NCBI RefSeq assembly: GCF_029873635.1
Contig: NC_080426.1
Location: 56,412,173 to 56,476,172 of the forward strand
DNA from: Malania oleifera
Lineage: Eukaryota > Streptophyta > Magnoliopsida > Santalales > Ximeniaceae
DNA length: 64,000 nt
Direction: 5' to 3'
Shown here: in pieces, positions 46,559 to 58,654 of the stretch
Layout of the letters: every line of letters starts with the position of its first letter
Position numbering within the stretch: the first letter of the stretch is position 1
Notes under the pieces: model-generated
What the model saw: only the letters and a program-made list of their open reading frames with translations
Databases searched by the model: none
What the model was told of the DNA's origin: nothing
Translations under genes and position numbers: made by a program

Positions 46559-48773
46559 TGTTAGCTTTACTGTGATCCCAAAAGGGGGGGGGGTGAATTG
46601 GTATTTTTAAAATTTAACCCCTAGGTAATCCACCTAACAGCAGTATGTTCACAACCCTATGGTCATTCTAGTGCAAGTAATGTAAATATATCAGAAATCA
46701 AATGAAGCAATTTAATTAACAACACATGCACCAGAAAACAATAAAGTAAGAGTGACACATAGAAATATTATCGAGGTTCGGCCAAATGCCTACGGCCCCG
46801 CCTTGGCTAACAAGTACAAGGATTACTACTATAGTTGCTCACTTAAACGGGTGGAGTGGCACCTATATAAACCAGGTCAATTAGCATAGGGCTGACCTCA
46901 ACCTTTACACCAATCCTTACCGGGCTGGATTACCGCCCCCTCAGGCCACACCTAGAAACACTCAGATTTACAATCAAATGGCACAAATCAAAGTGCTTTC
47001 ATGTAAATCATATTTGTACCCAAATACGTTCAATCACAAACACCATAAGATAATTCAATATGTAAGCTCAGTGTGATCTTATATTTCAACTCTCAAATAT
47101 GTTTGCTATCAGTGTAATGAGTGCGTGAGAGTATCAACAAGTAATATTTGTATCTTAAGATATTCAAATAACCATGTTCACACAAAGATGTCAAGCAAGC
47201 CTTAAGCATATCAATCAACAGAATATCTCAATTGTGTGAATATGTATATGCTTGGTTTGAAAAATATATGTGATCCTTGTATTCAGTAAATAATATGTGA
47301 GTGAATGAATATTGCAACAAAGATCACTATCACAAACGCAAATATCTTTTCACGAAATACATAGATCTAAATCACACAAGATATTTGAAAATGTTTTTGA
47401 AAAAACAAAAAAAAATACAAACTTCCTAAGTTATTGCAATGAAAATGCAATCCTTAGAAGTTTAATGTAAGTTTTCTTAGATGAGACTTATTGGCAAAGC
47501 CTCCTAAGAACACTCAGGTTTAGCTCTCAGAAAAATCAAATCAAACAAGCACGAATGGGAGAGCAAACCTATTCACATAAACACTCAATCAACTTACATA
47601 AGATTTAAAACGTTCGTAGCTGCTAAGTATGAGCGAATGAGTATTGAAAAACGTGAGGTAGAAAGTTTTTTGCTCAAGATAAATTGTCTTAATCAGATTT
47701 TCAAAATCAGTGCCTTTTTCCCTAAATCAAGAAAATGTATATATAGGCATTCCATAAAATGTGTTCGCTGGGGACACGGTCGACATTTTTAGAAAAGGTT
47801 AATACCGTTTTTAGTAATTAAAATAGTTAAATATGGTAAATTTTTAAAATGACCCAAGGGCACCGGTCGACTAGAAACATTTTCAGTCGACCCAAGTTTA
47901 TATGGTTTGGTCGACTAGGTCAAAAATGAACTTCAGAGTCGGTCGACCAGATCAGTATGTCCAAGGCGATTTTTCAAAAACAGAGCGGTTCGGTTGACCA
48001 AGGAAAAAATGAACTACGGACTCGGTCGGCAGGAAAGAGGTGATTTTTCATTTCTCCGAGGTTCGGTCGACTAGAACTAGAATGAACTAAACTGGTCAGT
48101 CAACTAGACCTTTGGATGCCACACGTGGGAACTCGGTCGACCAGGTTGGTCTAATACAAATTATGCTCGGTCGACCAGGAAGTCAAAGTGTTGACTTCAA
48201 GATGGTTCGGTCGACTGGGGTCAAATGAGCTTCAGAGGCTCGGTCAACCGGATTGTGATCAACTTGTTGATTCAAATCGATTCGGTCGACGGGGGTCAAA
48301 ATGAATTCCCTGGGTCGGTTGACCAAAGGTGCATAGAATGTGCATTTTGGTCCTGATTCATTTTACATTCACTCTATTTCAAATAATCAAATATATGTAT
48401 GCATGAGTGAGTGTCCTAGGGTCATTTTTAGGTTCTTTTGAAGATACCAAAAAAATCCGATGTCGGTCGACCAAATCCCTAAGGTCTTTCTAAGGTCATT
48501 TTCATTTTGAGCTTACGTATTAGACCACGCATGTGATGTGTGTGAATATTACATACAGAAAAGCCCTAATTACTATTACAGACCCTTTACATGAATGAAA
48601 TATATTACAACATAAGAAATTGGGTCGTTAATAGAAATTTGGTCTTCAAACTTCACTTTCTCCATGTGCATTATGATCTATCAATTTAAGTTCCTACACA
48701 AAGCCTCAAACACTCATTAGATACAATGAGCATTTGTCATGATCAAAACCGGGTGTGGCCTATAAGGTCAACA
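46559..48773 (-). mobile_element. Solo LTR nested in the 5' LTR, opposite orientation
   Basis: The segment runs from TGTTAGCTTTACTGTG to AAGGTCAACA with perfect CACTT duplications (46,554-46,558 and 48,774-48,778). It interrupts the host LTR precisely, since CACTT joins to GCACTCAAAC as in the intact LTR at 54,725. It is the same family as its host but points the other way. It holds many GGTCGACC-type motifs at about 47,850-48,480. Confidence 0.92.
47850..48480. repeat. GGTCGACC palindrome cluster in the nested LTR
   Basis: About 15 exact or near copies of GGTCGACC/GGTCGACT in about 630 bp, in the same part of the LTR as the cluster at 3,541-4,202, with a shared GTCAAAATGAACT-type context. 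Confidence 0.8.
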
Positions 48774-49790
48774 CACTTGCACTCAAACAAACTCATATAT
48801 TTTACTCTTACTGATTTCTTATCGCAAAATCATTCTTGTAAGAGTGTTTTGAAATCATCCATCTCATTAACAAAACTCACACTCTCATTGCACCTTCATA
48901 TGACACATTGATTTTAGAAGAGTGAGCTAGAGTCTTCCCTTGGTATTAAAACCATAAATTTCCTTCGAAAAACCTCTTGGGCTTGTGAGTCTTGCATTCT
49001 TATTGCAAGATTCAAGAGCTTGTATTGTGATATTGCCAAATATTTTTTGACAAACTTAATTTCGAATATCTCCTATGCTTGGTACTTGAAATTTGTTATA
49101 GAGATATTTGATTGTGTTCTTAAGATCTTTGAGGTTGTTCTTGTGATTAATATATATTGTGTGACTTAAATATTTATTCACAACATTCTCACACATTAAT
49201 TGTTATAGTTGTATATTATTAAGAGATGGCATATAGACTTCATTGAGCTTTTTCATTCCTATCATACTGAAGTGTAATTTGTTGTATTATGCATATTGGT
49301 ACATATTTGCTTATTGGAGAAGCATTGAAATTGTAGACAAAAATTTATATTTGATTATCTATTGTATTCTAGGCGTGGCCTGAGGGGGTGTTAATCTAGC
49401 CCGTAAGGATCGATTGTAAAGGTTGAGGTCAGCCCTGATAATTTGACTTGGTGTTGTATGCAGTGCCGCTCCACCCATTAAGTGAGCTTTAGTGGAATCC
49501 TCGAGCTTGCGAGCTAAGGCAGGGACGTAAGCAGTATTGGCCGAACTCCGATAACATATCATGTGTCTGCTTTTAATTTCCAGAACTTTATATTTGTTCA
49601 CATGTATGTTATATTTGATATATAGTGAATATTGCACATGGTTCAATTTTTGCATATTATTTTTATCTGTGCAATTGGTATATACTTAGAAAGACCATAG
49701 GTTGTGTATTACTGATATCTAGTTTAACCTAGGAAAAAGTTTTAAAATTCCAATTCACCCCCCTCTTGGGAATATACCAATTTCAATAAT

Positions 49791-49802
49791 TGGTATTAGA
49801 GC
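49791..49802 (+). other. Primer binding site (initiator Met tRNA type)
   Basis: TGGTATTAGAGC lies just after the 5' LTR and differs from the canonical Met-tRNA primer site at one base. Confidence 0.85.
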
Positions 49803-49841
49803 CTTGTTGCACTAAACTTAAACGTTTTTGTAAAAGATCAC

Positions 49842-50980
49842 AATGGCTCGCATTGGTGTATCCCCATTTGGAGAGGGACGATCACCTTCCAGTCCTCCAT
49901 TATTTTGTGGTGTTGATTACATCGCCTGGAAAATTAAAATGAGCATATTTATATATTCAATGGACTAGAGGGCCTGTAGCTAGGTGATTGTCAAAGGAAT
50001 TTGTATGCCAGCTAACGAAAATTATATAAATTTATTGCATGTGAATTCATATGCCATGAATTTACTATACTGTGCTTTAGAGACTGATATTTTTCATGAG
50101 ATTATGGTATGTAAAAGTGCGAAAGATATATGAGAAGAGCTTGACAAGAAATATGGAGTACCTAAGAAAGAAGAGACCATCACTCCGGTTGCTCCAACCT
50201 CAAATGATCAAGAAGAGGTAAATCATGGATTAATAACACAAATTGGTGAAGAGGTATATGAATTATCTTCTATCTCTGTTGATGATGCATTTGATGATTC
50301 TTCTGTTGATTCCTACAATATATTTTGTGATGAATCTTCAAATATGTCTTGTGATGATGTTGGTATGAATGCATGCAATGATATATATGATACTTATGGT
50401 AATAAATCTTATAATCATGAATCATGTGCTGAGTTAATAAATGAAAACATGCCTTCCTGCAAACAAATAGAAAATATTTTAGGTACAATGCACAAATTTC
50501 TAGTTAGGGCGTCTAGGTATAAAATATTTTTTTATAAATGAGAACAAAAGAATAGAAAAACAATTAAAGGAGTTATAGAATTATTGTGCTATTCTTGAAA
50601 GGAAAAAGATTGAGAAAATATTGAAAATTATATGCTTGGAGAAAGAAATAGATGATTATTCTAGATTTACACTCAAAGCTAAAAATGAAAAGAATAATCA
50701 TAACAAACCCTTAGGAATAAGAAGAAATATTTCTTTCAAAAAGATCTCTCAAATCCCATAATCTTTTTCATGCCTCATTGAGCAAAAATAGAATAGATAA
50801 GCATAATCTTTCACGTATATACAAAACATACTTATTCTGGAAAAAGAAAGGGCACATATGGCTCAATTGTTTACTTAGAAATGGCAAAGGCATTGGCAAG
50901 GAAATGATGTGGGTAATCAAGAAGGAAAATCTTTCGAGACCAAAGGAAGAAAGGTGTCAAATTAAAATTACATAATTATT
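49842..50980 (+). pseudogene. SIRE-like gag remnant
   Basis: It starts with MARIGVSPFGEGRSPSSPPL and DYIAWKIKMSIFI, which match the beginning of Copia gag. Next come acidic sequence around 50,200-50,540 (VDDAFDDSSVDSYN) and a zinc-knuckle-like YLFWKKKGHIWLNC near 50,840. The frame is broken several times. Confidence 0.8.
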
Positions 50981-53722
50981 AGATTCTTCCTTAGTGCATA
51001 GGATTAGCCATAGGGGGGAGTGGTGTTTGTAAACTTGGGAAGTGGTTGGTGCTTAAAATGAAAATTCCTAGTATATGCATTCACTATATAATATTTTTTT
51101 TTTTACTAAGAACCATTAGAAATTCACGCTAATGTGGAAATACATGTAATATATCCAATTTGAACTTAATGCATATATATCATAATAATTGGTTAAAATG
51201 TGAACATTGGCTATAGCATACTCAAGTAAAATCCACTTCCAAATGGACAAAGGTATCTGTGCCTAATTCCTAATGGTTAACTCACACTTAAATATGAAAA
51301 ATTTAAAGTTAAGCATACTCTTGTCCATTGCACCAAATTGAGTTTTGGGAAATTCACCTTGTTATGTATCATTTATCCCCAAACTCATCTTTTTACATAA
51401 AAGCTTTGATTAAGATCTTAGTCATCACTCTAGGGTTAAAACACTATTGATCATAAATGACAAATGAATTAATTGCTCATGAGAGGACATCCTTTCTCAA
51501 CCAAATTAGGGGCATCCATTAAGGGAATCAAGTCTTCATCTAGATATCATAAAATTTTCCCCTTGAGTTTAAATTGCAAACCCTCGAATTTTGGTTTTTC
51601 TCATCCATAGGAAATCTTTACAAAAGCACAATCATATTAGGTAAAGATCCATTCTTCCATTGGTTTGTATCCTTGCTCAAAATAGTGATCATACTTAAAG
51701 GAGACTTTCCAATCACCAAAGAGCTACAATCAAAATTCATATACTCCTCTATGTTCTTTGTCTTAAAGGTTTGGAAATTTCTCTAACAAGAAGATTTTTA
51801 TCGTCCTCTCGTAATCAATCCAAAATACTTTTTTGAATCATTTTTTCAAGAGTTTTTATGCATAACTTGACAAGCTCTCAAATCAACTTTGAATTAGTTA
51901 GAGCTTTCTGAATGGCTAAGAAGACTACTGTAGGTTTCAACATATATGGAAATGCAAATAACCGAGAAACCTATGCACAAACTTTAAAAATGGAAAGCCA
52001 TTTGAACTCGGACCTCTCATATATTGAAAATCATAAGAAAAGAGCCAAATATTGGCTTAGAACACTTAAAGAAATATTTATTGTGAATTTTTGGTCCACT
52101 AAACCTAAGAACTCAATGCCAAGCTTAAATCATTGAAAATCTTATAACTCTTGGCTAAAGAACTTGAAATGCAAAAGGCATAAAATGATTTAGTGCATAA
52201 CTCAGGGGGAGCATATGTTTTTTTTGGTAATATAAATTAAATGCTCTCATTTTCTCATAACATTCATGTCCATATGCCTTAATGAATAACAATACTGTAC
52301 TGAACGCAAACTTATCCACTGCTCTTTACTATTTATATTCTTTGATGGATAGATTAATTTTTTTAATTGATAGGTGCTACCAGATTGCATGCTTAGTCTA
52401 GAATGCCTTCTTCATGGTGGATGCAGTGGATGTGAATTACATGCTAGTAGTGGATTATTGGTTGTCGCATGCCTGAATTGTTTTATCTATTGAAAATAAC
52501 CAGTTATCAGGTACAAGTTTTATGGGAAAATGTCCTATATACAAACAGCATGCTGTCGAAATTTCGTTAGGATTTTCCCAAAATAAAATTGTGTACAAAG
52601 ATGATTATGATAAAATAAATGTTAAAATTCTTTTTGAAATGATGAGTGAAAACTAAATAAATATTAAATTTCATCCTTACATAATCATCGAACATTTAGA
52701 GGTGTTAAGCTCCATCCCTAGAGAAAAACCATAAAAGTCTCACATGCAACTTGTCTAGCTTTTTGAATATTGAGGCTCTTTTGAAAAATCCTGAACATCA
52801 TATTAAACTTTTAAAAGTCTACAAATAGATATGGATTGTTCTAGGTTATAATCATTCTTTCATGCCTTAATTTATGTTCTCTGATGTATTTTGAAGGCTC
52901 TAGGGAGACTATACTAGTTGCAATGATTGAAATGAATTAATTAATATCTAGTATAGTTATGTTAAAAGATTTTAAATAACTGCTTATACTCTTGACCCAT
53001 TAAATAGGAGTAATTTTTTTATATGTATAAGCACTTAGAAGCATCTAAGCTATCATTCAAAACGAAAGGGGGAGCATCTAAACATAAATTCCTATTTTGT
53101 TTTGGTCACAAATATTTTTAGCTTAGATCTAATTTGAATTCACTATGGGATGTGCTTAAATGTATTGATCTTCTTGAAAATATTAAGTTGATATATGTTA
53201 CTATTAAATGCTAAACTAGATTATTGATGATTGCTTGACCATTTATGTTGAAATTATTTTAGCAAGCATTGTCCCCAATACTTGATGCTAATATCCAAAA
53301 GGGAAATTTTTTTAAGGTAAGAAATGAACTTTCAAATGATCAAGCCAGTATATAAGCTTCAAAGCATTCATGACTTATGTTCAAAAATTATAATTTTGTT
53401 CATGAAATTTATAAATTTTTGGGGCACTGCTATTTATGGTTCTCTTGTAGAAGGGGAGATATTTGTTTTTGCCCTTTTGCTGATGAAAAAAGGGGGAGAT
53501 GTTTTGTGAGAGAAAAATTAGTCCTTTCTCTTTGAACTTTTGTTACTCAAAATGAAAAATGATAGCTATACTTAAATGCACAACTCGAAAAATTCTAAAG
53601 TCTTCATGCTTGTATGTGAACTTTATTGAATGTCATTCTTTTAATGCATATTGTTAGGGGGAACCTTATCAGGTGAACCCAAATTTTGCTCCTGTGTTTG
53701 TCATCATCAAAAAGGGAAAGAT
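50981..53722. other. Internal non-coding sequence of the SIRE-like element
   Basis: About 2.7 kb without pol-like frames. It contains internal sequence that recurs in the fragment at 32,550-33,040 (around 52,590-53,040), and ends in CATCAAAAAGGGAAAG, the purine tract before the 3' LTR. The short open frames in it (51,574-51,786, 51,912-52,136 and others) are not recognised. Confidence 0.7.
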
Positions 53723-55733
53723 TGTTGACTTTTTGAGTTTGATCCCTATTTTGATTATGACAAACCATACTATCTTGTCTGTGTGCTAAGTGTATGAACA
53801 AGTTCAATTTTCTAAGCACGAATGATAGATGAGAAATAGAAGCTGAAAAGTACTTAAATGCATGTACCATTCGATGCAACCTATAAAATTGCAAAGGAGT
53901 AGAGCATGAAGATTTTTTTTTCAAGTTGTAGTGTAATGCATTTATTATTTGGGTCTATAATAATATGGTTTGTAATAATTGCATTACATGCATGATAGGA
54001 TGCACTAGCTCAAAGACCATAGAATGACCTTAGGGTTCGGTCGACCGACATTGGATTTTTGGGGTTAACTCTCAAGGCCATGATTGACCATAGGACACAT
54101 CATGATTGAGTCCCTTGAGCCTTACAAACATGTACAAATAGGGATAAAATCATATAAGGTCAAAAGAAGAGGCAATATTTCTCAAAAGGCTTCGGTTGAC
54201 CGACCTATTGGCATTGTCAACGCCTCGGTAGACCAACCAGCCAAAAAGTCAAAGTGTTGACTTGGATCAGTCGACCGAACCAAAAATGAATGTATCGCCC
54301 ATGGTCGATCGAATTGTGACAATGGCGTCTTCCACCTTCCTTAGCCGACCAAACGTTCAGTTCAAAATGAGCCTGACAAACCAAACCTTGAAGGGTTGGG
54401 AAATTGCCTCTGTTCACTCAACCAATCGTTTCCCACAACAAACTGAACCTAAAAAACAATTCAAAATTGATGAGTCTGTTCGGTCAACTATTACTAAGCT
54501 TCGGTCGACTGAACCTCTCGGGTTGCTTGATTTTTACCGCATTTAAAATAGGTTAATTTTACTTAACCAACATTAAATTTTTCCAAAATGACCCTTGTGT
54601 CCCCCAACGGTTATAATTTATTGAAAACTTATAAATACCTATTCATTTGGTAAGATTAAGTAGGAATTAACAAACTTGATTAGCAAAAACCTTTCTGAAA
54701 TACTTGCAAATTTTTCTTATACTTTCACTCAAACAAGCTCATATATTTACTCCTACGGATTTCTTATTGCAAAATCATTCTTGTAAAAGTGTTTTGAAAT
54801 CATCCATCTCATTTACGAAAGCTCACACTCTCATCGCACCTTCACATTAGATATTGATTTTAGAAGAGTGAGCTAGAGTTTTACCTTGGTATTTAATCCA
54901 CAAATTTCCTTTGGGAAAACTCTTGGGCTTGTGAGTCTTGCATTCTTGTTGCAAGATTCAAGAGCTTGTATTGTGATATTGCTAAATATTTTCTGACAAG
55001 CTTAATTTCGAATATCTCCTACACTTGATACTTGAAATTTGTACAAGAGATATTTAATTGTGTTCTTAAGATCTTTGAGATTGATCTTGTGATTAATATA
55101 TATTGAGACTCAAATATTTATTCACAACACTCTCACATATTAACTGTTATAGTTGCCTATTATTAAGAGTCGGCATATAGACTTCACCAAGCTTATACAT
55201 TCTTATCATATTGAATCATAATTTTTTGTATTGTGCGTATCGGTACATATTTGCTTATTGGAGAAGCATTGAAATTGTACACGAAAATTTATATTTGATT
55301 ATCTATTGTATTCCAAGCATGGGTTGAGGGGGTGTCAATCTAGCCTATAAGGTCTGATTGTAAAGGTTGAGGTCAGCCCTGGTAATTTGACCTAGTGTTG
55401 TATATGGTACCGCTCCACCCGTTATGTGAGCTTTAGTGGAATCCTTAGGCTTGCGAGCTGAGGCAGGGACGTAGGCAGTATTGGCCAAACCTTGATAACA
55501 TATCATGTGTCTACTTTTTATTTTGAGCACTTTATATTCCTTTACATGTATGTTATATTTTATATATTGTGAATTCCGCACATGGTTCAATTTCTGCATT
55601 TTATTTTTATCTACACAATTGGTATATGCTTAGAAAGACCCTAGGTTGTGTATTACTAATATCTGGTTAAACCTAGGAAGAAGTTTTAAAAATCCAATTC
55701 ACCCCCCCTCTTGGGAATACACTAATTCCAGTA
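53723..55733 (+). repeat. 3' LTR of the SIRE-like element
   Basis: The 2,011-bp LTR runs from TGTTGACTTTTTGAG to ACTAATTCCAGTA. It is uninterrupted and serves as the reference for the family. A TATA-like CTTATAAATACC lies at about 54,630, where a promoter would be expected. The GGTCGACC-type motifs lie at about 54,040-54,510. Confidence 0.92.
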
Positions 55734-55738
55734 GTAAG

Positions 55739-56744
55739 TGCTCGGGTCTAGGATCCCCAAGAACCTTGGAAGGATGACTACTCGGGTGTAGGATCCCAAG
55801 AGCCTTCGAAAGATGACTACTCGAATGTAGAATCACGAGAGCCTTTGAAAGATGACCACTTGGGGGTAGGATTTCGAGAGCTTGTGGAAGATAACTGCTC
55901 GATTGTAGGATCCCGAGAACCTCTGAAAGGTGACTACCCAAGTGTAGGATCCCGAGAGCCATTGGAAGATGACTACTCGGGTGTAGGATCTCGAGAGAAT
56001 TTGGAAGATAACTACTCAAGTGTAGGATCCCGAGAGCCTTTAGAAGATTACCACTAGGGTGTAGGATCCCGATCCTGTGGAAGATAACTGCTCAAGTGTA
56101 GGATCCCGAGAACCTCTAAAAGTTGACTACTTGGGTGTATGATCCCAAGAGCCATTGGAAGATGACTACTCGGGTGTAGGATCCCAAGAGCTAGATGATT
56201 GCCCATGTGTAGGGTCCCAAAAGCTAGATGACTGCTCGGATGTAGGATCCTGAGAGCCTCTAGAAGATGACTACTCAAGTGTAGGATTCAGAGAGCCTTT
56301 GGAAGATGACCACTTTGGTGTAGGATCCCAAGAGCCTATGGAAAATAACTACTCGGGTGTAGGATCCCAAGAACCTCTGAAAGATGACTACTTAGGTGCA
56401 GGATCCCGAGAACCTATAAAAGATGACTACTCAGATGCAGAATCTCGAGAACCTCTAAAAGATGACTACTTGGGTGTAAGATCCTGAGAGCCTTTGCAAG
56501 ATGACTACTCGAGTGTAAGATCCCGAAAGCTAGATGATTGCCCAGGTGTAGGATCCTGAGAGCTAAATGATTGCTCGGGTGTAGGATCTTGAGAGCCTCT
56601 AGAAGATGACTACACAAGTGTAGGATCTAGAGAGCCTTTGGAAGATGACTATTTGAGTGTAGGATCTTGAGAGCCTTTGGAAGATGACTACTCGGGTGTA
56701 TGATCCCAAGAGTTAGATGACTGTCCCAGTTGTAACATCCCGAG
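55739..56744 (+). repeat. 39-bp minisatellite, right part
   Basis: About 27 further units continue the array that ends at 45,553. Most are 39 bp (GATGACTACTCGGGTGTAGG + ATCCCGAGAGCCTTTGGAA). A shorter variant of about 33 bp has CTAGATGATTGC in place of the CCTTTGGAAGATGACTAC part, and occurs near 56,190-56,240 and 56,530-56,590. This hints at a higher-order pattern. Open frames of 60-107 codons occur on both strands because the unit length is a multiple of three. Confidence 0.92.
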
Positions 56745-58324
56745 TGTAAGAACTCGAACTGTGATATAGGGAATTAATTAATTAAGAGAAGGGTTATAAA
56801 TAGATATTTTCATTACTTCTCGAGTAAGAAAACTCAAATGCTTTCTCTATCTCTCAAGAAACTCAACCTACTCTCTATTTTTCTAGATTTCTTCGTTGTA
56901 TGTAGCGGGAATCATAGATTCGACGTTACCACGAGGATCAGAGAAGGATTCTCTACAAGTTGTACGGATTGGATTTTCGTTTCGATCTTGGGTTTTGTAA
57001 TAAAATAGAGGTAAGGCTCAATTTTTTAGTTATGATTTGGTTGTCTAATAGGTAACGGAGTTGTGAGCGAGTTTTGTATAGTGGGTTGTAGGTTTTGGAA
57101 CTTGGTTTATAGTTCAAGGGCCTTGGAGTTCGGGATTTGTCATTTGGGAAGAGGTAAGGGGATTTAGTTTATGTCAGTTATTTTTTAAATTGGACTTGGT
57201 AGAACTGTGGTTCACAGTCCTGTGTGTGCTTTGGTTACTCATTTGGGAAAATCTAATGGGTAAAACTGTGGGTTTTTCATGTAACAGTTTTTGGGAAAAA
57301 AAGGGTACTGGGCTGCAATCCCTGGTTTTGTTGGAAAACCTTTGGTATACTGTGTTATGTATTGTGTTAGGGATGGCATGCCTTGACTTTATTAAACTGT
57401 ATATGCTTGGAAAATGATGATTTATAGATTACCAAATGGGTATGGTTTGTTTGGTTATATAAGCATGCATGGTTGTGTTTTAGGAACTGGGTTCCAAGTT
57501 GTTCCAGGTACTAAAAAAGTGTCCGGCTTTATATCCGAGGGTGTGTGTTTATCACCTGCCATGTTTGGCAAGAGTGTCCGACTCTATATCCAAGGGCGTG
57601 AGCCTTACCGACTGATCACCGAAGGGTGTGGATCCACTAGTTTGTACCGGTACGATGCTATGGGAGCCTAGGGTTCGCCATGTGTCGGGGACGTCATGAA
57701 TTGCGGGCCAGCTATGGGCTGACGCTGCGCATTACAGGCCAGCTTCGGGCCGAAGGGTGTGACAACACTGGGTTACTTGATCATGTGTGTGTACGTGTAC
57801 GCATTGTTTTGAAACTATTTATGGAAGTACTGAAAAATGCATTTAACTGTGTATGTTTTGCTGTCATGACAACACTCAAATGCCACATGCCATTATAACT
57901 TGTATGTGCCTTTACTGAGAGGTGTCTCACCCCTACTATACGTACATATTTTTCAGGTCTTTCGAGTAACCGGAACTAGAGTCCTGGTGTTGGGAGCATA
58001 GTGGTCGGTGTATTACGAGAGGTACTTGGGTAAGTACTATGACTTTATCGGGTTTACTTTTGTGGTTATGGTTGTCACATGGGTTGTGTTGTATTTTTGT
58101 GAAGCTTGACTCCTTTGTATAGACTCTGGTATGGCATAGATTGTGTATAGAAAGACTTATCTTCCGTTGTGTTTCTATTGTGTATGTGAGTGTGTATAAG
58201 GTGCCTGGAAATCCCATGGGGTCGAACCCTCATTCATTGTACTGTATCTTGATTTTGGTGATAAAGGGACAAGTTAGGTTACTTTTTCACCCTCGGGTCC
58301 AATTATTGGGTTCAAGGCGTGACA
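56745..58324 (+). repeat. 5' LTR of the plus-strand Gypsy element
   Basis: The 1,580-bp LTR starts TGTAAGAACTCGAAC and ends AAGGCGTGACA, followed three bases later by the primer site. Open frames within it (57,190-58,431) are not protein-like. It shares no obvious sequence with the LTR at 5,011, although both elements encode similar proteins. Confidence 0.92.
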
Positions 58325-58327
58325 ACT

Positions 58328-58339
58328 TGGTATCAGAGC
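58328..58339 (+). other. Primer binding site (initiator Met tRNA)
   Basis: TGGTATCAGAGC matches the canonical plant Met-tRNA primer site exactly. Confidence 0.92.
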
Positions 58340-58654
58340 TAACCAGGTTGCTAGGTCTTGTAGACTTGGTTAGGCATAGCTGTGTGTATATACCAAAGCA
58401 TAGGAGGTTGGATGTGGGTAGAGTTGGTTAAGGGATGTTTGTTGCTAAATCGGGGCTCTTCGGCTGTGTTCTGTGTTTTTTTTTCCTAGAATGACGATTT
58501 TAGTAAAATCACGACAAACCATTGATGACTTTCCTGTTAGTGTGATAGGATAGACCTCGACCTGATAGGTGATAGTTAACATGATTAGGGTTAGATAATT
58601 GTGTAAAATGTACATATTGTAGGAGTCTTGATAGAACTCTGTTGTGTTTTCAAA

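Larger units (their letters stand above)
45554..49788 (+). repeat. 5' LTR of the SIRE-like element, with a nested solo LTR
   Basis: The LTR starts TGTTAACTTTTTGAG and ends ACCAATTTCAATA. With the nested 2,215-bp solo LTR and its 5-bp duplication removed it is about 2,015 bp, against 2,011 bp for the 3' LTR. It includes a GGTCGACC-type motif cluster at about 46,020-46,330. Confidence 0.9.
45554..55733 (+). mobile_element. Copia (SIRE-like) retrotransposon lacking visible pol
   Basis: The LTRs at 45,554-49,788 (with a nested solo LTR) and 53,723-55,733 enclose 3.9 kb. The internal part has a Met-tRNA primer site, a gag-like start, a zinc-knuckle-like stretch and a purine tract before the 3' LTR. 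No integrase, reverse transcriptase or RNase H was recognised. It was inserted into the 39-bp minisatellite: the repeat pattern ends with ATAAC and resumes at GTAAG/TGCTCGG, a decayed duplication. Sampled LTR positions differ at about 12%, suggesting several million years. It is broken and probably non-autonomous. The SIRE-like label rests on LTR features and is tentative. Confidence 0.85.

Noticed and set aside
57190-58431. Several plus-strand frames of 72-96 codons
   Set aside because: They fall inside or across the end of the Gypsy 5' LTR, whose borders are fixed by the partner LTR and primer site. None resembles a protein.
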